A DNA stretch of 64,000 nt from Diorhabda sublineata (GCF_026230105.1 NC_079486.1:186001-250000); one strand, 5' to 3'; positions 1-11,033 are shown, counted from the stretch's first letter. Numbers and translations are program-made. The notes: generated by a model not told the origin, from the sequence alone.

Positions 1-187
1 ATGGATGAAGAATTTGGATTACTCTCAGCCTCTTTTATCATCGCATTCCATTTGTAAACAGGAAATTTTTTCACAATTTTTTCGGTCAATTTCCGAGGAA
101 GAGAGGATTACTCTGCGAAATCGGCTGCTGACTTTATCGTTTCAGAAATTTTTATGATGCATAATCCCATTAATGTTGAGGAGTTCA
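1..187. other. Unassigned sequence beyond the polymerase 3' end
   Basis: No coding signal I can support. It lies just downstream of the DNA polymerase remnant (minus strand) and may belong to the same element, which would run off the left edge of the window. Confidence 0.3.
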
Positions 188-3100
188 TTATCTACAAGAG
201 AGTAAGTCTGGAATACTATAATGACCCCACGGCAGCGTATCATAACTATTGGTAATCAAATATCTTTTATCGTCATGAGGACTTAGCGCAATTTTTGTCT
301 GTTCTATGCTATATACGTTATGAGCATATGACCTAATACAGCGTTGAGTAATATTTTTTTCTTTGAAATCATTTAAACAGTTTACATAATCTTCAAAATT
401 TATTTTGTTTTTTACTACATTATATCGAACTCCTTTTGCCTTTTTTACTATTGCACCTGATTGAACTTTAAAAGAATACATTTTAGACCTCAAGCCTGCA
501 AAATGAGTCATAATTTGGCCTTTGTTTTCATCTTTCATAACTCCCAGAACTTTTTTATTTACCTGTGGAATATTATAGTTATTATTGATGGGGTAATCTG
601 AAGTATCGAATTTTGTTAAATCAGCTTTTAGCACCTCCTCATATGCATCATCACAGATGAGCTCATACACAAAACTGTCTGTGTCCATGTACATTAATTT
701 ACATCTATCAATACCCAATTTCGGAATCATGTAATCATAATGGAATTGATACATACACAGCTTCGACAAATCCAAAACTGTCATACCAACATAAAGAGGC
801 TTATTGAAAACCAATTCTGATTTAGTGAGTTCTACTGCAATTAGGTTTTCATTAAAAACTGTTCGACTATGAAACCTAACACTAGATATCAAATTTTTGG
901 CGCCGTATCGACCATTCCAGGTTTTAACAAGTTTTACAATTCGGTGCTTCCGTATATTTTCCATCGTCTTTCCAAACACAGCGTTATTTGCCAATTTATA
1001 TAAATTTTTCTCAAAGTCATTGGTAGCTGCAGCCCTCAAACGAGTATTTAGTTCGATATAGGGCCGCAGCCATGCAGATTGATTGAATTTCAGAATTTTA
1101 TGTATCTTTTTAATTTTCAAACCGTTGGCTAACATTTGTTTTAAATTACGATAGTGAACTGTGTATTCTTTTTTACAATAAAGCGTTGTCATTAATTTGG
1201 AATAATTTGAGCCTACAGGCTTGCGGTGTTCGGGAGCAAATGGAAAATCTCTGTGAAGATAATGTAATTCATGTGGATACTCCAAGTCTACTTGTAATAT
1301 ATATCCTACGGAAGAATTATCTGCCACAGACATAACATCAAAATTTTCATTATCTAACCATTCAAATCCTCCGTATGGTAATGGTTCACACATAGCCCAC
1401 CCGTATAAATTATTGACGTCCAGGTAGAGTAAGTACTTTGAGGGTTTTGTAGAATCATATTCATGCATGTACTTATTGTTAGCATTCGATAATCTACTGC
1501 TACAAACCGAAATTCTTCCTCGAATTGCTTTCTCGATTAACATGATCATGTCTACGTCATGCAATAACTCTAATTTACATCCTACATATTTCAACATACA
1601 GTCCCAAGTATATCCAGTCATTGTATAGTACCATGCAGGGTCTAAACCATAAGTAATTGAACATTTTCTTCGAAATTGTTCGAAAACATCTGATAAAAGT
1701 AAAACATCGGTCTTTAATTACAGATCAGAATACTGACCCAAATTTTCAATATCAAATGATTTCCACACTGCATCAGCATGAGAATACTTCTCAATACTGA
1801 TGTTTTTATCCTCCAATTTATTATAAAATGCCTCTATTGGTGGTAGTTCACAAGTATTTAATTTTTCCCAACTATCTATAAAATCGTAACAGAAAACCCC
1901 TTTTTGGCTATTAATTTAAATTGTTCGACACTTAAATTACTAAATTCTCTTTTGGAAATTTTTAAATCATTATCATTCAATGTAGCAGCCAATTCTTCCA
2001 AGGAAGCACCCAAAAAACTCAGTGAATCTATGAATCGAAATTTTATATTTGTATCTGAATCGTTAAGTGTAAATGAAATGTATTTTTCTTTATTTATGGG
2101 GAGTAAACTGATGTTTCCTCTTTTACTTAATTCCGAAATGATGAAATGGCTATCGTAGTTACTTAAGTTATGGAAAACTGTAGGTACAACAAACAGTTTT
2201 TTGAAATTTAAATTGCATGCTTGATGTGCAAAATTTCTAAACTTCCCCGTAAAATGATCGTGATCTCTAACAATGATATCTGTAGAGGAAAAACCCTTTT
2301 CACATATGTGACACATTGTTGCCACACGTAAATCTGGTTTTTCTTCCACAGCTAAATTCGATAATTCATTTGCAAACCAATCCATGCAATCTCTACCTCT
2401 GTAGCTCTTGAAAAAAGTCTTCGTTGTAGCTACATTTTACATAGTAACCAGCACTATATGCTATATGTTTTTAATATTTATTTGTCTTATTATGAAGCTG
2501 TGTTTTATCTGTAAATTGTTCTAGCATGCACTCAAAATCGGCATAAACTACAAAAGGCGTAGTTTGTTTATATATATAATTTCTAAAACTAACAGATTCA
2601 TATTTTGGAAAAGACATTTTATAATTATTTAATTCAGAGCATAATTTCAAGTGGACATTCAATTTACTTTCACTGCTGAAATAATTTATGCAGCGATTGC
2701 AAATAAATTTTTTATATGTAGTTTTACTTAACTGACTATTAATTAAACGTGACAAATCTTTGATCCAGCAGTAGTGATATATGATTTCTGAATTGTCAAT
2801 ATCTATAGGAGGTGCTTCATAATCGTTTAGCTTTGGAAAATATGTATTTTGAATTAATAAAAGATTTACATGTTTCTCGTGTATTGATTTAGCAAGTCTT
2901 ACTGGATATACTTTGTAAAATGGTTTTTTATTATTTATTTCAATTAAATCCAAGGCATAGACATTGACGGAAATGTTATTAGATTTTTCAAACTTTGATA
3001 TTTGATGCAGGGGCATCGGAGCTTCCAAGTCTTGTGTATTCAAGACTGTGCTATAATATGGATATGAGGAAGTGAGTTCTTTATTATTTTTGGCTGGGTA

Positions 3101-3628
3101 CAAAGCACTAACAATTGACCAATAAAAACATGCTTGGTCAGAATTTTTAATGTTTATGCACCCTCGCTTTTTTTGAATAGGTTCTGGAAGTTTAATATAA
3201 GATGAGCCGTTTCCAATTTCAAATTTATTGATATTTACTTCTAAAGAAATAATTTCACTTAATGCAAAACCAGAGTCCCTCTCTTGAAATTCTGATAATT
3301 TAAAATTAATTTTATCTTTGACGTTCTCGAAAAACCATCGTTCTATATCGGTCGATACATCGATAATAGAATTTTTAGTCATAAAATAATGGAAACTAGA
3401 AATTTCATTTTCACCAGATTTTTTAATGAACTCTCCACAAAAACAAACATAAACTTTAACAACAGAATATTTTTTCCTAAAAATTTCCCTTATTTTATTT
3501 TTAAAAATTATTTGACAATCATTTAAAAATTGCGTTAAGTCCTTATGATATAAATTTACTATAAGTCCGGTTTTAATTCTTCTTGTAGAAGCTACATTTT
3601 CCCATTTAACCCTATTTTTCAGCCCCAT
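188..3628 (-). pseudogene. Type-B (protein-primed-like) DNA polymerase remnant
   Basis: This is a family-B DNA polymerase of the DNA_pol_B_2 type used by protein-primed viruses and Polinton-like elements. The N-terminal part (3628-2471) carries a cysteine/histidine finger-like segment (FICNRC..HLKLC) and the exonuclease I motif VVYADFECML. The middle part (2385-1876) has an endonuclease-VII-like signature DHDHFTG..AHQACNLN, then exonuclease II (NYDSHFI) and a FIDS..FL segment. The C-terminal part (1621-188) has polymerase motif A (DVNNLYGWAM), motif B (KLANNAVFGK) and motif C (YMDTDSF). The gene is broken by in-frame stops near 2471 and 1718 and by frameshifts near 2396 and 1907. A possible 3' splice site (TTTCAAATAG) lies just before the first ATG. 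Same strand as the small protein and metalloproteinase upstream. Family is confident; Polinton versus other virus-like origin is not settled here. Confidence 0.88.
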
Positions 3629-3705
3629 ACCTATATTCCTATTTGAAATAAGTTGTTTAAAATGTTTGAAATGTCCTATGTATGTTTGTAATTTCCTAAT
3701 TGTAC

Positions 3706-3870
3706 CTACATGCAGTCCTCCTTTTTAATTGTCAAATTACATACTTTAATTTGTTTTTTCAATCGATTCAACCAAATTTCCACATCTCTATCCGTTATCT
3801 TATCAAACAATATTTTTCTGACATTTTTAATGACTTGCAGTAAATTTTCAGATTTTTTTACAATATTCAT
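3706..3870 (-). CDS. Small ORF upstream of the polymerase, possible 5' exon
   Basis: A 54-codon ATG reading frame lies between the small protein gene and the polymerase on the same strand. It is lysine-rich and has no family I recognise. A GTATGT donor-like site inside it and an AG acceptor before the polymerase ATG would allow it to be a leader exon, but the phases do not join cleanly, so this is speculative. Confidence 0.2.
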   Translation of the reverse strand: MNIVKKSENLLQVIKNVRKILFDKITDRDVEIWLNRLKKQIKVCNLTIKKEDCM

Positions 3871-3877
3871 GGTACTC

Positions 3878-3880
<3 letters not shown>

Positions 3881-3925
<45 letters not shown>
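3881..3925. repeat. (TC)n/(TG)n compound microsatellite
   Basis: A run of TC dinucleotides passes directly into TG dinucleotides. It sits between the small protein stop codon and the polymerase leader. A GTGAGT donor-like motif on the minus strand touches its edge. Confidence 0.95.
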
Positions 3926-3936
3926 CTTAGGCACGT

Positions 3937-4242
3937 CTATAGTGCCTCAATTTCAAATGACGCTAGCCGTTGATTTTTTCCAACATCCACTAATCCCTTG
4001 AATATAATTCCGTATTTTTCCTTTTCAAATTCTTCAATGACTGGTTTGTAGACACTTGTGACTCTTTGCGGTAAAAACACTACTTCTTCATCTAAATCCA
4101 ATAAATCTGATTCTCCGAATTTGGAATTGACTATTTTTGCCTTCTTTTTAGCCCTCAGAGTATTCAAAGGTAGATCTTGTATTTTTGTTATTGGTTTTCT
4201 CTCTGTAATTAGAGACGTTGCGTTAATTTTTTTTAAATCCAT
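3937..4242 (-). CDS. Small protein upstream of PolB, possibly OB-fold/ssDNA-binding-like
   Basis: A 101-residue protein starting MDLKKINATS. It has a basic middle (RAKKKAK) followed by an acidic stretch and the segment EEVVFLPQRV. From memory, small ORFs of this pattern (a K-x-x-x-T/S-K-F-G strand then FLPxR) occur next to type-B polymerases in insect genomes, and I infer a nucleic-acid-binding role, perhaps OB-fold. The frame stays open upstream to 4386, but a canonical 47-nt intron (GTAAGT at 4289 to TTTTCAG at 4243) ends exactly at this ATG, so I take the upstream part as a 5' UTR exon. No stop or frameshift interrupts it, unlike the flanking polymerase and metalloproteinase. Function is inferred. 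Confidence 0.55.
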   Translation of the reverse strand: MDLKKINATSLITERKPITKIQDLPLNTLRAKKKAKIVNSKFGESDLLDLDEEVVFLPQRVTSVYKPVIEEFEKEKYGIIFKGLVDVGKNQRLASFEIEAL

Positions 4243-4289
4243 CTGAAAAGAGAGAGAGCGCGTAACCCACAAGAAAAAAAAATACTTAC
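4243..4289 (-). other. Predicted 47-nt intron in the small gene's 5' leader
   Basis: On the minus strand the sequence reads GTAAGT, a T-rich tract, CTCTCTCTCTTTTCAG, then ATG. Donor, pyrimidine tract and acceptor are all canonical. The length is not a multiple of three, which fits an intron outside the coding sequence. Confidence 0.5.
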
Positions 4290-4486
4290 ATTTTTTGTTA
4301 ATGCACAATTTTTTAACAGATACTAGTATTTGTTCTTCAGAGCTGGTTTTTCTCTTGCTGGCAGTGGAAGAGACTGACTCCAACACAATGCAACATCTTA
4401 TTTATACTCATGGCACTGTCTCCATACGATTGTGATAGAATGTTCTAGAAAAAATATTTTATTTGCGGCAATTTTGTAATTTTGTA

Positions 4487-4594
4487 ATTTCCTGTAAATG
4501 TGGTCCATATGGTTTCCGAGTATTCTAATAAATTTTCACTATTTCCTGTACATGTGGTCCATTTGGTTTAGAAATATTCTTATCAATTTCCCGC
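4487..4594. repeat. Two direct copies of a 54-bp unit
   Basis: ATTTCCTGTAAATGTGGTCC at 4487 recurs as ATTTCCTGTACATGTGGTCC at 4541, followed by similar text (ATGGTTT../TTGGTTT.. and TATTCTAATAAATTT/TATTCTTATCAATTT). It lies upstream of the small protein gene and downstream of the metalloproteinase, so it may be promoter sequence. Confidence 0.8.
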
Positions 4595-4700
4595 GTTATC
4601 AAAAAATTTCTTATTAATAGGTAAAAGTTATCTTAAGATTGGCGTTCGGGAATTTCCAAAAAAAAAAAATTAATAAGAGTTTATTTCAAAATATACAACA

Positions 4701-6184
4701 TTATTGATAAAAAGAAATTATTTTTGTTAATAAAATTTTGAGATGATTTAAAAGGTCTCCATTTGGACATGGAATATCGAACACGTTCCAATTAAAGGGT
4801 CCGGCTGCAACAAGTTTTTTGGTAAACTCATTATATTTGTAGTATGTGGTGTTTTTGAAAAAGTACATGTGTCCGTCAATGTACTGGAATGCTCCTGTAA
4901 CATCTGTGGGTAGTCCAGGGAAAATATCTTTTATTTGTCCTCTATTCCGAACAGTTTTCAAGTTCTTGTCAAATTGCCATGATTGCTTTGAAACATTGTG
5001 TTTATTTGAGAATTCTTAGGTATAATTAAATTATTTTCCTCAAGTATTTGTAGAGCGGGAAAATCTGCTACATAGTATTTACGGTCATTGACTGCTTTTA
5101 AATTATCTGAAGAACTTTGAAAAATCTAAATTATGGGACCCACTTCTTCAGGTAAATAATCATCGAGTATTTCTGGTTGCGAGGGAATAAGTTTCGAGTT
5201 CAAATCAATTTTCAATAGGGAATTTTCATTAATAATATATAAATGGTAATTTTCAAATTCACCAGCCATGGCAATGAACATATACTCCGGTGTTATGTCG
5301 CATAAATTTTTATCCGGTTCATTTGGTTGATGTGCAAGTGTCTTTGTAGTCGGTGGCAGCGCTGATGTAGGTTTGAAAGGATTATTTACATATGTATTGA
5401 TTGGTCCATAAAGAGCTTCAAGGGCCATTTTATCATCCTCATCCAATTTAGGAACAATGTTGAATTGATATCATGGATACATTATTGCTGTCTCAATATC
5501 ACTGTGAGCAATTCCTAAAATATGCCCAATTTCATGAATTAATACCATAAGTAGGCTAGTCTGATCTTCTGAACTTGATCCATCCAAACTTAAAACCCAC
5601 TTATCATCAGCATCAATATGAAGCTCTATACAACTGTTGCCTTTTGGGAAATAAGCATGTGCCAACACCTTTCCAGGACCATCAAATGTACTGGAGCACT
5701 CACCTCTACCTTGGCAATTTGCTCGAAAATAGTGCTTTCCCCGTACAACTGTAATAGATATATCGGGAGCATAAGGCCGTATTTTGTGTATTAATTCAAA
5801 TTTAAACTTTGAACTATTACTCCACACTTCAAAAGCCTTTTTGGTTACTTTAAGATATTCTGGAGTTGCCTGAGGGAAATACCATTTCAAATCAAATTTT
5901 GACCATTTTGATTTAACTCTAAAAGAATGATCATCGTCGGAAGCTGCTTCACTCACGTTACATCTTGGTCTATTTAGAAGTTGAATTGTATTTTCATCTA
6001 ATTCTCTCGTTGCAGGGATATTATATCTTTCTTGAAAACTCAACAAATAATCCTCAAGTTTAGTCAAATCATTTTCATTTTCGTACCCGAACCGGTGTAA
6101 ATATTTCATAGCATACTGTTGGTCGACAACCCATAGTACTGAACATAGTACTGCAGCTAATATAATGATTAACATGATCTTCAC
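4701..6184 (-). pseudogene. Matrix metalloproteinase-like, intronless, broken
   Basis: Family M10 matrixins are secreted zinc endopeptidases that cut extracellular matrix. The first 237 codons give a hydrophobic signal peptide (about residues 1-22), a propeptide with cysteine-switch-like PRCNV (Cys75; usual form PRCGVPD), and a catalytic domain with HEIGHILGIAH (His217, Glu218, His221, His227) and a Met-turn at Met235. A TGA at 5471 follows AIMYP where homologues often have Trp. The same frame continues through a hinge and hemopexin-like blades to a TAG at 5126, then shifts frame near 4980 into the last hemopexin segment ending at 4701. No intron interrupts it, whereas animal MMP genes are normally intron-rich. 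It is either a processed copy or cargo of the polymerase-bearing element. Not functional full length; a shorter secreted protease ending at 5471 is conceivable. Confidence 0.85.
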
Positions 6185-6228
6185 TCTTCTGCTATCCTCA
6201 AAAAACTAATTTCCAATCACATTAATAA

Positions 6229-6606
6229 CGGAATATATAATTTTTAAAAAACCCAAAGACTTTTAACCGACCTGGTATATCATCGCAACGAATCTGTCTC
6301 GATTACGTGCGTGATACCTTACATTGACAAAAATCTCTTTTTATTTATACGTTATACTTTTATGTTACAAGATTAGCGAATAATAATGGTATATATATAT
6401 ATAATTTTTTTAAAACCCAAAAACTTTCAACCGACCTGGTATATCATCGCAACGAATCTGTCTCGATTACGTGCGTGATACCTTACATTGACAAAAATCT
6501 CTTTTTATTTATACATTATACTTTTATGTTACAAGATTAGCGAATAATAATGGTATATATAATTTTTTAAAACCCAAAGACTTTTAACCGACCTGGTATA
6601 TCAGCG
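6229..6606. repeat. Tandem repeat, 157-164 bp unit, about 2.3 copies
   Basis: ACCCAAAGACTTTTAACCGA at 6251 recurs at 6415 (two changes) and 6572. Each copy carries CCTGGTATATCATCGCAACG and TGTTACAAGATTAGCG, joined by a short TA run of varying length. The third copy is cut short and has an extra GCGCTCCCGCTGTTATC. It lies immediately upstream of the metalloproteinase start on the minus strand. Confidence 0.92.
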
Positions 6607-6724
6607 CTCCCGCTGTTATCATCGCATCGGATATATAACTTTACGCATGCGCAAAAACGAAGTCTCTCTCTCTTACACATTGTCTCGCTGCTCTCTCTCT
6701 AACACACGGTCAGACATACGTTGT

Positions 6725-7087
6725 TCATCTACTGAGAAAAAATCGATATTTATTAGAGTAGTCTGGAATACAGTTCTCACTCACCTCATCAACATTACTG
6801 GGGCTAGGCATGTAGGCCACAGCTTGGGTTTTGTTCTGTTTACACTCGTCAACTATGGCACATTGACAAATGATCTCATCCATTTCAGAAGGAGCTGTTA
6901 TTATACCGATACTCAATCGGTTCATCCTATACATGCCTCTACGGTTTGTAATAGTTTGAATGACACTGCCCCGCTGGTATACTTTCGAAAGCAAATATGC
7001 TTAATATGGATCCAGCTTGAAAAAGTATGTGGGACACTCCCATCGGGTTTCGGAATAACCACCACAGGGGAGCCCAAGTCGATAGTG
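6725..7087 (-). pseudogene. Gypsy reverse transcriptase fragment, left piece
   Basis: Minus-strand frames give LGSPVVVIPKPDGSV and TNRRGMYRMNRLSIG..TAP, the first fingers/palm motifs of Ty3/Gypsy reverse transcriptase. An internal stop and frame change show decay. The frame continues across the Copia insertion into 11274-11310, so this older fragment was split by that element. Confidence 0.65.
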
Positions 7088-7092
7088 ACAAC
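7088..7092. repeat. Target-site duplication ACAAC, left (Copia 1)
   Basis: ACAAC directly precedes the 5' LTR and is repeated at 11269-11273. Confidence 0.9.
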
Positions 7093-7327
7093 TGTTAATA
7101 TTTACACACAATATAGTTCTGTGGTCAAACCTGAAAAATGTGTTTCATATACAAAAAAGAAGAAGAGAGCGGGAAGCTGAGTAGATAGACTGAAGGTGGT
7201 GTCGAAAGCATGGTCGACAGAGTGAATTAAGTTTTTAGTTATTATTATAAAGAATTATTGTAGTCATTTTGTTCCAATAAATAATTTTATTTAACACACT
7301 CTATACAACGCACATTTAAACCTAACA
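7093..7327 (+). repeat. Copia 1 5' LTR
   Basis: TG...CA bounded, 235 bp, near-identical to 11034-11268. It contains AATAAATAATTTTATT near its 3' end, a likely polyadenylation region. Confidence 0.95.
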
Positions 7328-7345
7328 TCGGTTATGGGCCCAGAG
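7328..7345 (+). promoter_or_regulatory. Copia 1 primer binding site, initiator-tRNA-Met type
   Basis: GGTTATGGGCCCAG follows the LTR directly. Drosophila copia primes from an internal part of initiator tRNA-Met with a very similar sequence. Confidence 0.8.
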
Positions 7346-7400
7346 GGAGTGTGTTAAAAGTGGAAAATTAAAAGAAGGTTACTATAACAAAAAGGAAAAA

Positions 7401-8150
7401 ATGGCGAGGATGGAAAACAAACATGGAATCATTCCATTTAATGGAGATAACTTTGATAATTGGAAATTTCGGTTAAACTCCGTATTAAAAGCAATGGATT
7501 TAAGTGATATCCTAAAAGAAGTACCACAAAGCAATAGGAATGATGATTGGCAAAAGAAAAATAACAAAGCCTGTATGGTGATTATACAAAGTGTAGCAGA
7601 TACTCACCTAGAATATGTGAAAGAAACAGAGATAGCATATGAGATGATACAAAAATTAGAGTCAATTTTTAGTAAAAAGGTACATGTTCCAAATTTTATT
7701 TACTAAAAGAACTAATTGGCCGAAATATGAGTATGGGAAGAATATGCAAGATCATTTCTCAAAATGTGACAGAGTTTTTAGAGAACTCAAAAATTTAGGA
7801 ATCTCTTTTGAAGAATCTGATATGTCATGTTTCTTATTATTGTCAATGCCACAAGAATTTGAAAATGTAGTTACAGCATTACGAACCATGTCGGATGATG
7901 ATCTCAAACTAGAATTTGTCAAACAAAGGCTTCTAGAGTTTTCAGTAAATAAAAAGTTTGATAAAAGTCTTAAAAATGTTGGCGAGATGCCATCTTCATT
8001 TAATGAAGCGCAAAAGGTACTGAAATGTTTTAAATGTGGTAAAATGGGGCACTCTGCAAGTATTTGTGGTATAAAATGTCGTGTGTGGTAAAATGGGACA
8101 TAAGGCTAAGCAGTGTTTTAGAAATAAGAATAATAAACAGAGTCAAGACA
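7401..8150 (+). pseudogene. Copia 1 gag
   Basis: Starts ATGGCGAGGATGG (MARMENKHGIIPFNGDNFDNW), the usual Copia gag N-terminus with FNGxNFxxWKFR. It runs to 7706, changes frame near 7690, and continues to 8091 with a CCHC zinc knuckle (CFKCGKMGHSASIC). A second knuckle (CGKMGHKAKQC) follows after a one-base frameshift near 8087. Capsid plus nucleocapsid, now broken in two places. Confidence 0.85.
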
Positions 8151-8249
8151 TCAATAGAGCTAGTTATTCCAAAACAGGGGTCGACAATGAACTTGAAGAT
8201 GATTCTATAGCTTTTTGTGCAATCTAAGATTTTCAGACAAGCAAGACAG

Positions 8250-8985
8250 AATGGTATGCAGATTCAGGAGCAACACACCATTATGTTAATAAAGAAGATC
8301 TGTTGGTGAATATGCATAGATTCACAGAACCCAATAAAAAATGTACTATGTGTGCCAAATTTAAGAGTGAATTTATTATCAATCTCTTCAATAGAAAAAG
8401 CCTGTTTTGAAATTGTTCATGTCGATGGTAAAATCATTATAAAGAAAGGAAAAACTGTGTTTGTTAAAGGCGCAAGATGTAACAATTTATATAAAATAAT
8501 TTTTATGCATAACAATAATGAATTTGCAAATTTGGCAGCCAACAATAAAGATAAGCAACTTTGGCATTTCAGGTATGGTCATTTAAATTACAATTCACTT
8601 TTAAAAATTAAAAACTTGAATTTAGTGGATGGGATGCAGTTTGAAAATTCAGAAGTGGAGACCATATGCGATGTGTGTGAAACATGTAAACAAAAATGCT
8701 TTCCGTACTACTCAAAGATATCTAGATCAAGTAGAGTATTACAGCTTGTACACACGGATGTCTGTGGTCCAATTAAACCAGTTTCTCGAAATAAATTTTT
8801 GTTCTGAAAAGGGAATACAAATATCTTACACTCCTCCTTATACTCCTCAGCTTAATGGAGTTGCTGAAAGAATGAATCAGACCCTGATGGACAAGGCGAG
8901 ATCTATGATAATCCAAGCAAACATGGACAAAATATTTTGGGAAGATGCTATCCTTGCAGCCGCCTATATTACAAATAGAACTTAA
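8250..8985 (+). pseudogene. Copia 1 protease and integrase with core deletion
   Basis: WYADSGATHH near 8252 is the aspartic protease active site (DSG). GAG-pre-integrase follows (LWHFRYGHLNYNSL). The integrase starts with LVHTDVCGPI then jumps at about 8800 to the distal part GIQISYTPPYTPQLNGVAERMNQ. About 90 residues normally between them, including the second catalytic Asp, are missing. Frame changes and stops occur at both ends. Confidence 0.85.
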
Positions 8986-9051
8986 TCATGCTTAGTTAAA
9001 AATAAAACACCGTTTGAATTATTTTACAATAAAAAACCCAATGTCGCTAAT

Positions 9052-10975
9052 ATGAAGGTGTTTGGTTGTATTGCATATACAATAATTCCTGATTCATTAA
9101 GAAATAAGCTGGATGAAAAAGGTCAAAAATGCAGATTCATAGGATACACAGAAAATGGATACAAACTTTGGAATAAAGAAGAAAATAGAGTAATACATTC
9201 CAGAAATGTTTTGTTCAATGAAAGCTGTTTCTCTTTAGAAGAAAACAAAAATTGTAATATTCAAGCTGAAAATGAAGAGTTTGAAGAAGAATATAGTAAA
9301 GAAAAAGAAGTAAAAAATCTTAGTTTAAATGAGAGAATTCAAGAATCAAGAGAAAATATTCTTGAAAATGTTGAAAATAGTACAGAATAAGAAAGGCCTA
9401 AAAGACAAGTGAAGTTACCATTAAGATTCAATGACTTTGAATTAGATATAAGTTGTTTAGCATTAATCTCCGAAATATCAGATGTCCCGAAATCATACAC
9501 AGAAGCGAAGAAAACTTCAAATTGGCCAAGCTGGGAGAAAGCTATTGAAGATGAACTAAATGCATTAAACTATAATGAAACATTGAAGTTGGTTGAAAGA
9601 CCAGAAAATGAGGATATAATAAGCAACAGATGGGTGTTCAGAATTAAGGATGACGGTGCAGGTAATTTTAGTTATGAAGCGAGATTAGTAGCAAGAGGAT
9701 TTGAACAAAATAATTTCAATGAGTTTGGACAGATACATGCGCCAGTAGCAAGGCTTTCCACTTTAAGAATCCTAATTTGTATTTGCAATAATTATGATTT
9801 ACTTTTGGAACAATTGGATGTAAAAAACGCTTTCTTACATAGTAAAGTTAAAGAGAAAATATTCATGGAATTACCTGAAGGTCTTAAAGTAACAGTTGCT
9901 GATAAAAATAAGGTTTGTATGCTAAATCGGGCAATATATGGACTAAAACAAGCACCCAAAGCTTGGAATGAAACCTTCAATGATTTAATGGTAAACTTGA
10001 ATTTTAAAAGATCAAAATCTGACTACTATTTATATAGTTTCCTTGATCAAAGCATAAGAAGCTACTTACTTCTGTATGTTGATGACATTTTGATTGCGTG
10101 CAATGATTCTACTTTTCTCAATCAACTTAAGTTAAAGCTATGTTAAACGTTCAAAATAAAAAAAAAATATGAATGATGAATTTGATTTCTTAGGTATTAA
10201 AATACAGAAGAATCAGAAAAGTGGAGTCATGACTTTAGATCAGATTTCTGCTATCAACACCTTAGTAAAAAAATTCAATGTAGAAAATTGTAAGAAGGTC
10301 AAAACTCCTATCGAAAAAAATTTGAATTTAAAAAGATGTGAAGAAAGTCAAAAAACAAAATTACCTTATAAAGAACTTTTGGAGAGTTTGATGTATATAA
10401 TGATGGGCACAAGGCCTGATATTTGTTTCAGTATTAGTTTCTTTGGGCAGTTTCAAGATTGCGCTAGTGACAAACATTTCAAACATCTTCTAAGAGTGCT
10501 CAAATATTTAAAGTTTAGCGTTAATTGTAAATTGCATTTTTACAAAGGTGACAGTAAATTAGTTTGATACTGTGATGCAGACTGGGCCAATGATATTTTA
10601 GATAGAAAATCTATAAGTGATTATTGTTTTAAACTATTCAATAATATTATTTCTTGGTGCTCTAAGAAGCAACCATTTGTAACATTGTCAAGTACAGAGT
10701 CTGAATCTGTGGCAGTATGTGTTGCATCATGTCAACTACTTTACATTAAAAACTTGTTAGAAGATTTAAATCTTACTTTAGATTTACCAGTTTGTTTATT
10801 TGAAGATAACCAAAGTGCCATTAAACTACTGCAAAATTTTGAAAACAACAAGAGATGTAAGCACATAGATGTTAAGTTACATTTTGTATTAGATTTAATA
10901 AATGAAAATATTGTCACTAAAGCCTTAACAAATGAAAAGTTTACTAAATTTGTAAAAATGTTAAATTTGTTGTGA
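9052..10975 (+). pseudogene. Copia 1 integrase tail, reverse transcriptase and RNase H
   Basis: 9052-9390 is the integrase C-terminal region (KVFGCIAY, FIGYTENGYKLWN). 9409-10146 is RVT_2 reverse transcriptase (RWVFRIKDD, ARLVARGF, LLYVDDILIACN). 10169-10975 holds the rest of the connection and RNase H (YCDADWANDILDRKS, SSTESE, DNQSA). Stops at 9388, near 10144 and near 10565 interrupt it. The YVDD catalytic motif itself is intact. Confidence 0.9.
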
Positions 10976-11033
10976 TGAAAGAGTGTTATATGTTTTAAAT
11001 TCATTTCTCACATTTTATAGGTTTGAGGGAGGG

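Noticed and set aside
3710..3973. Plus-strand 87-codon frame
   Set aside because: It is a Ser/Leu run over the TC microsatellite, opposite the small protein gene.
6647..7180. Plus-strand 177-codon frame
   Set aside because: Antisense to the Gypsy RT fragment and runs into the Copia LTR; no signature.
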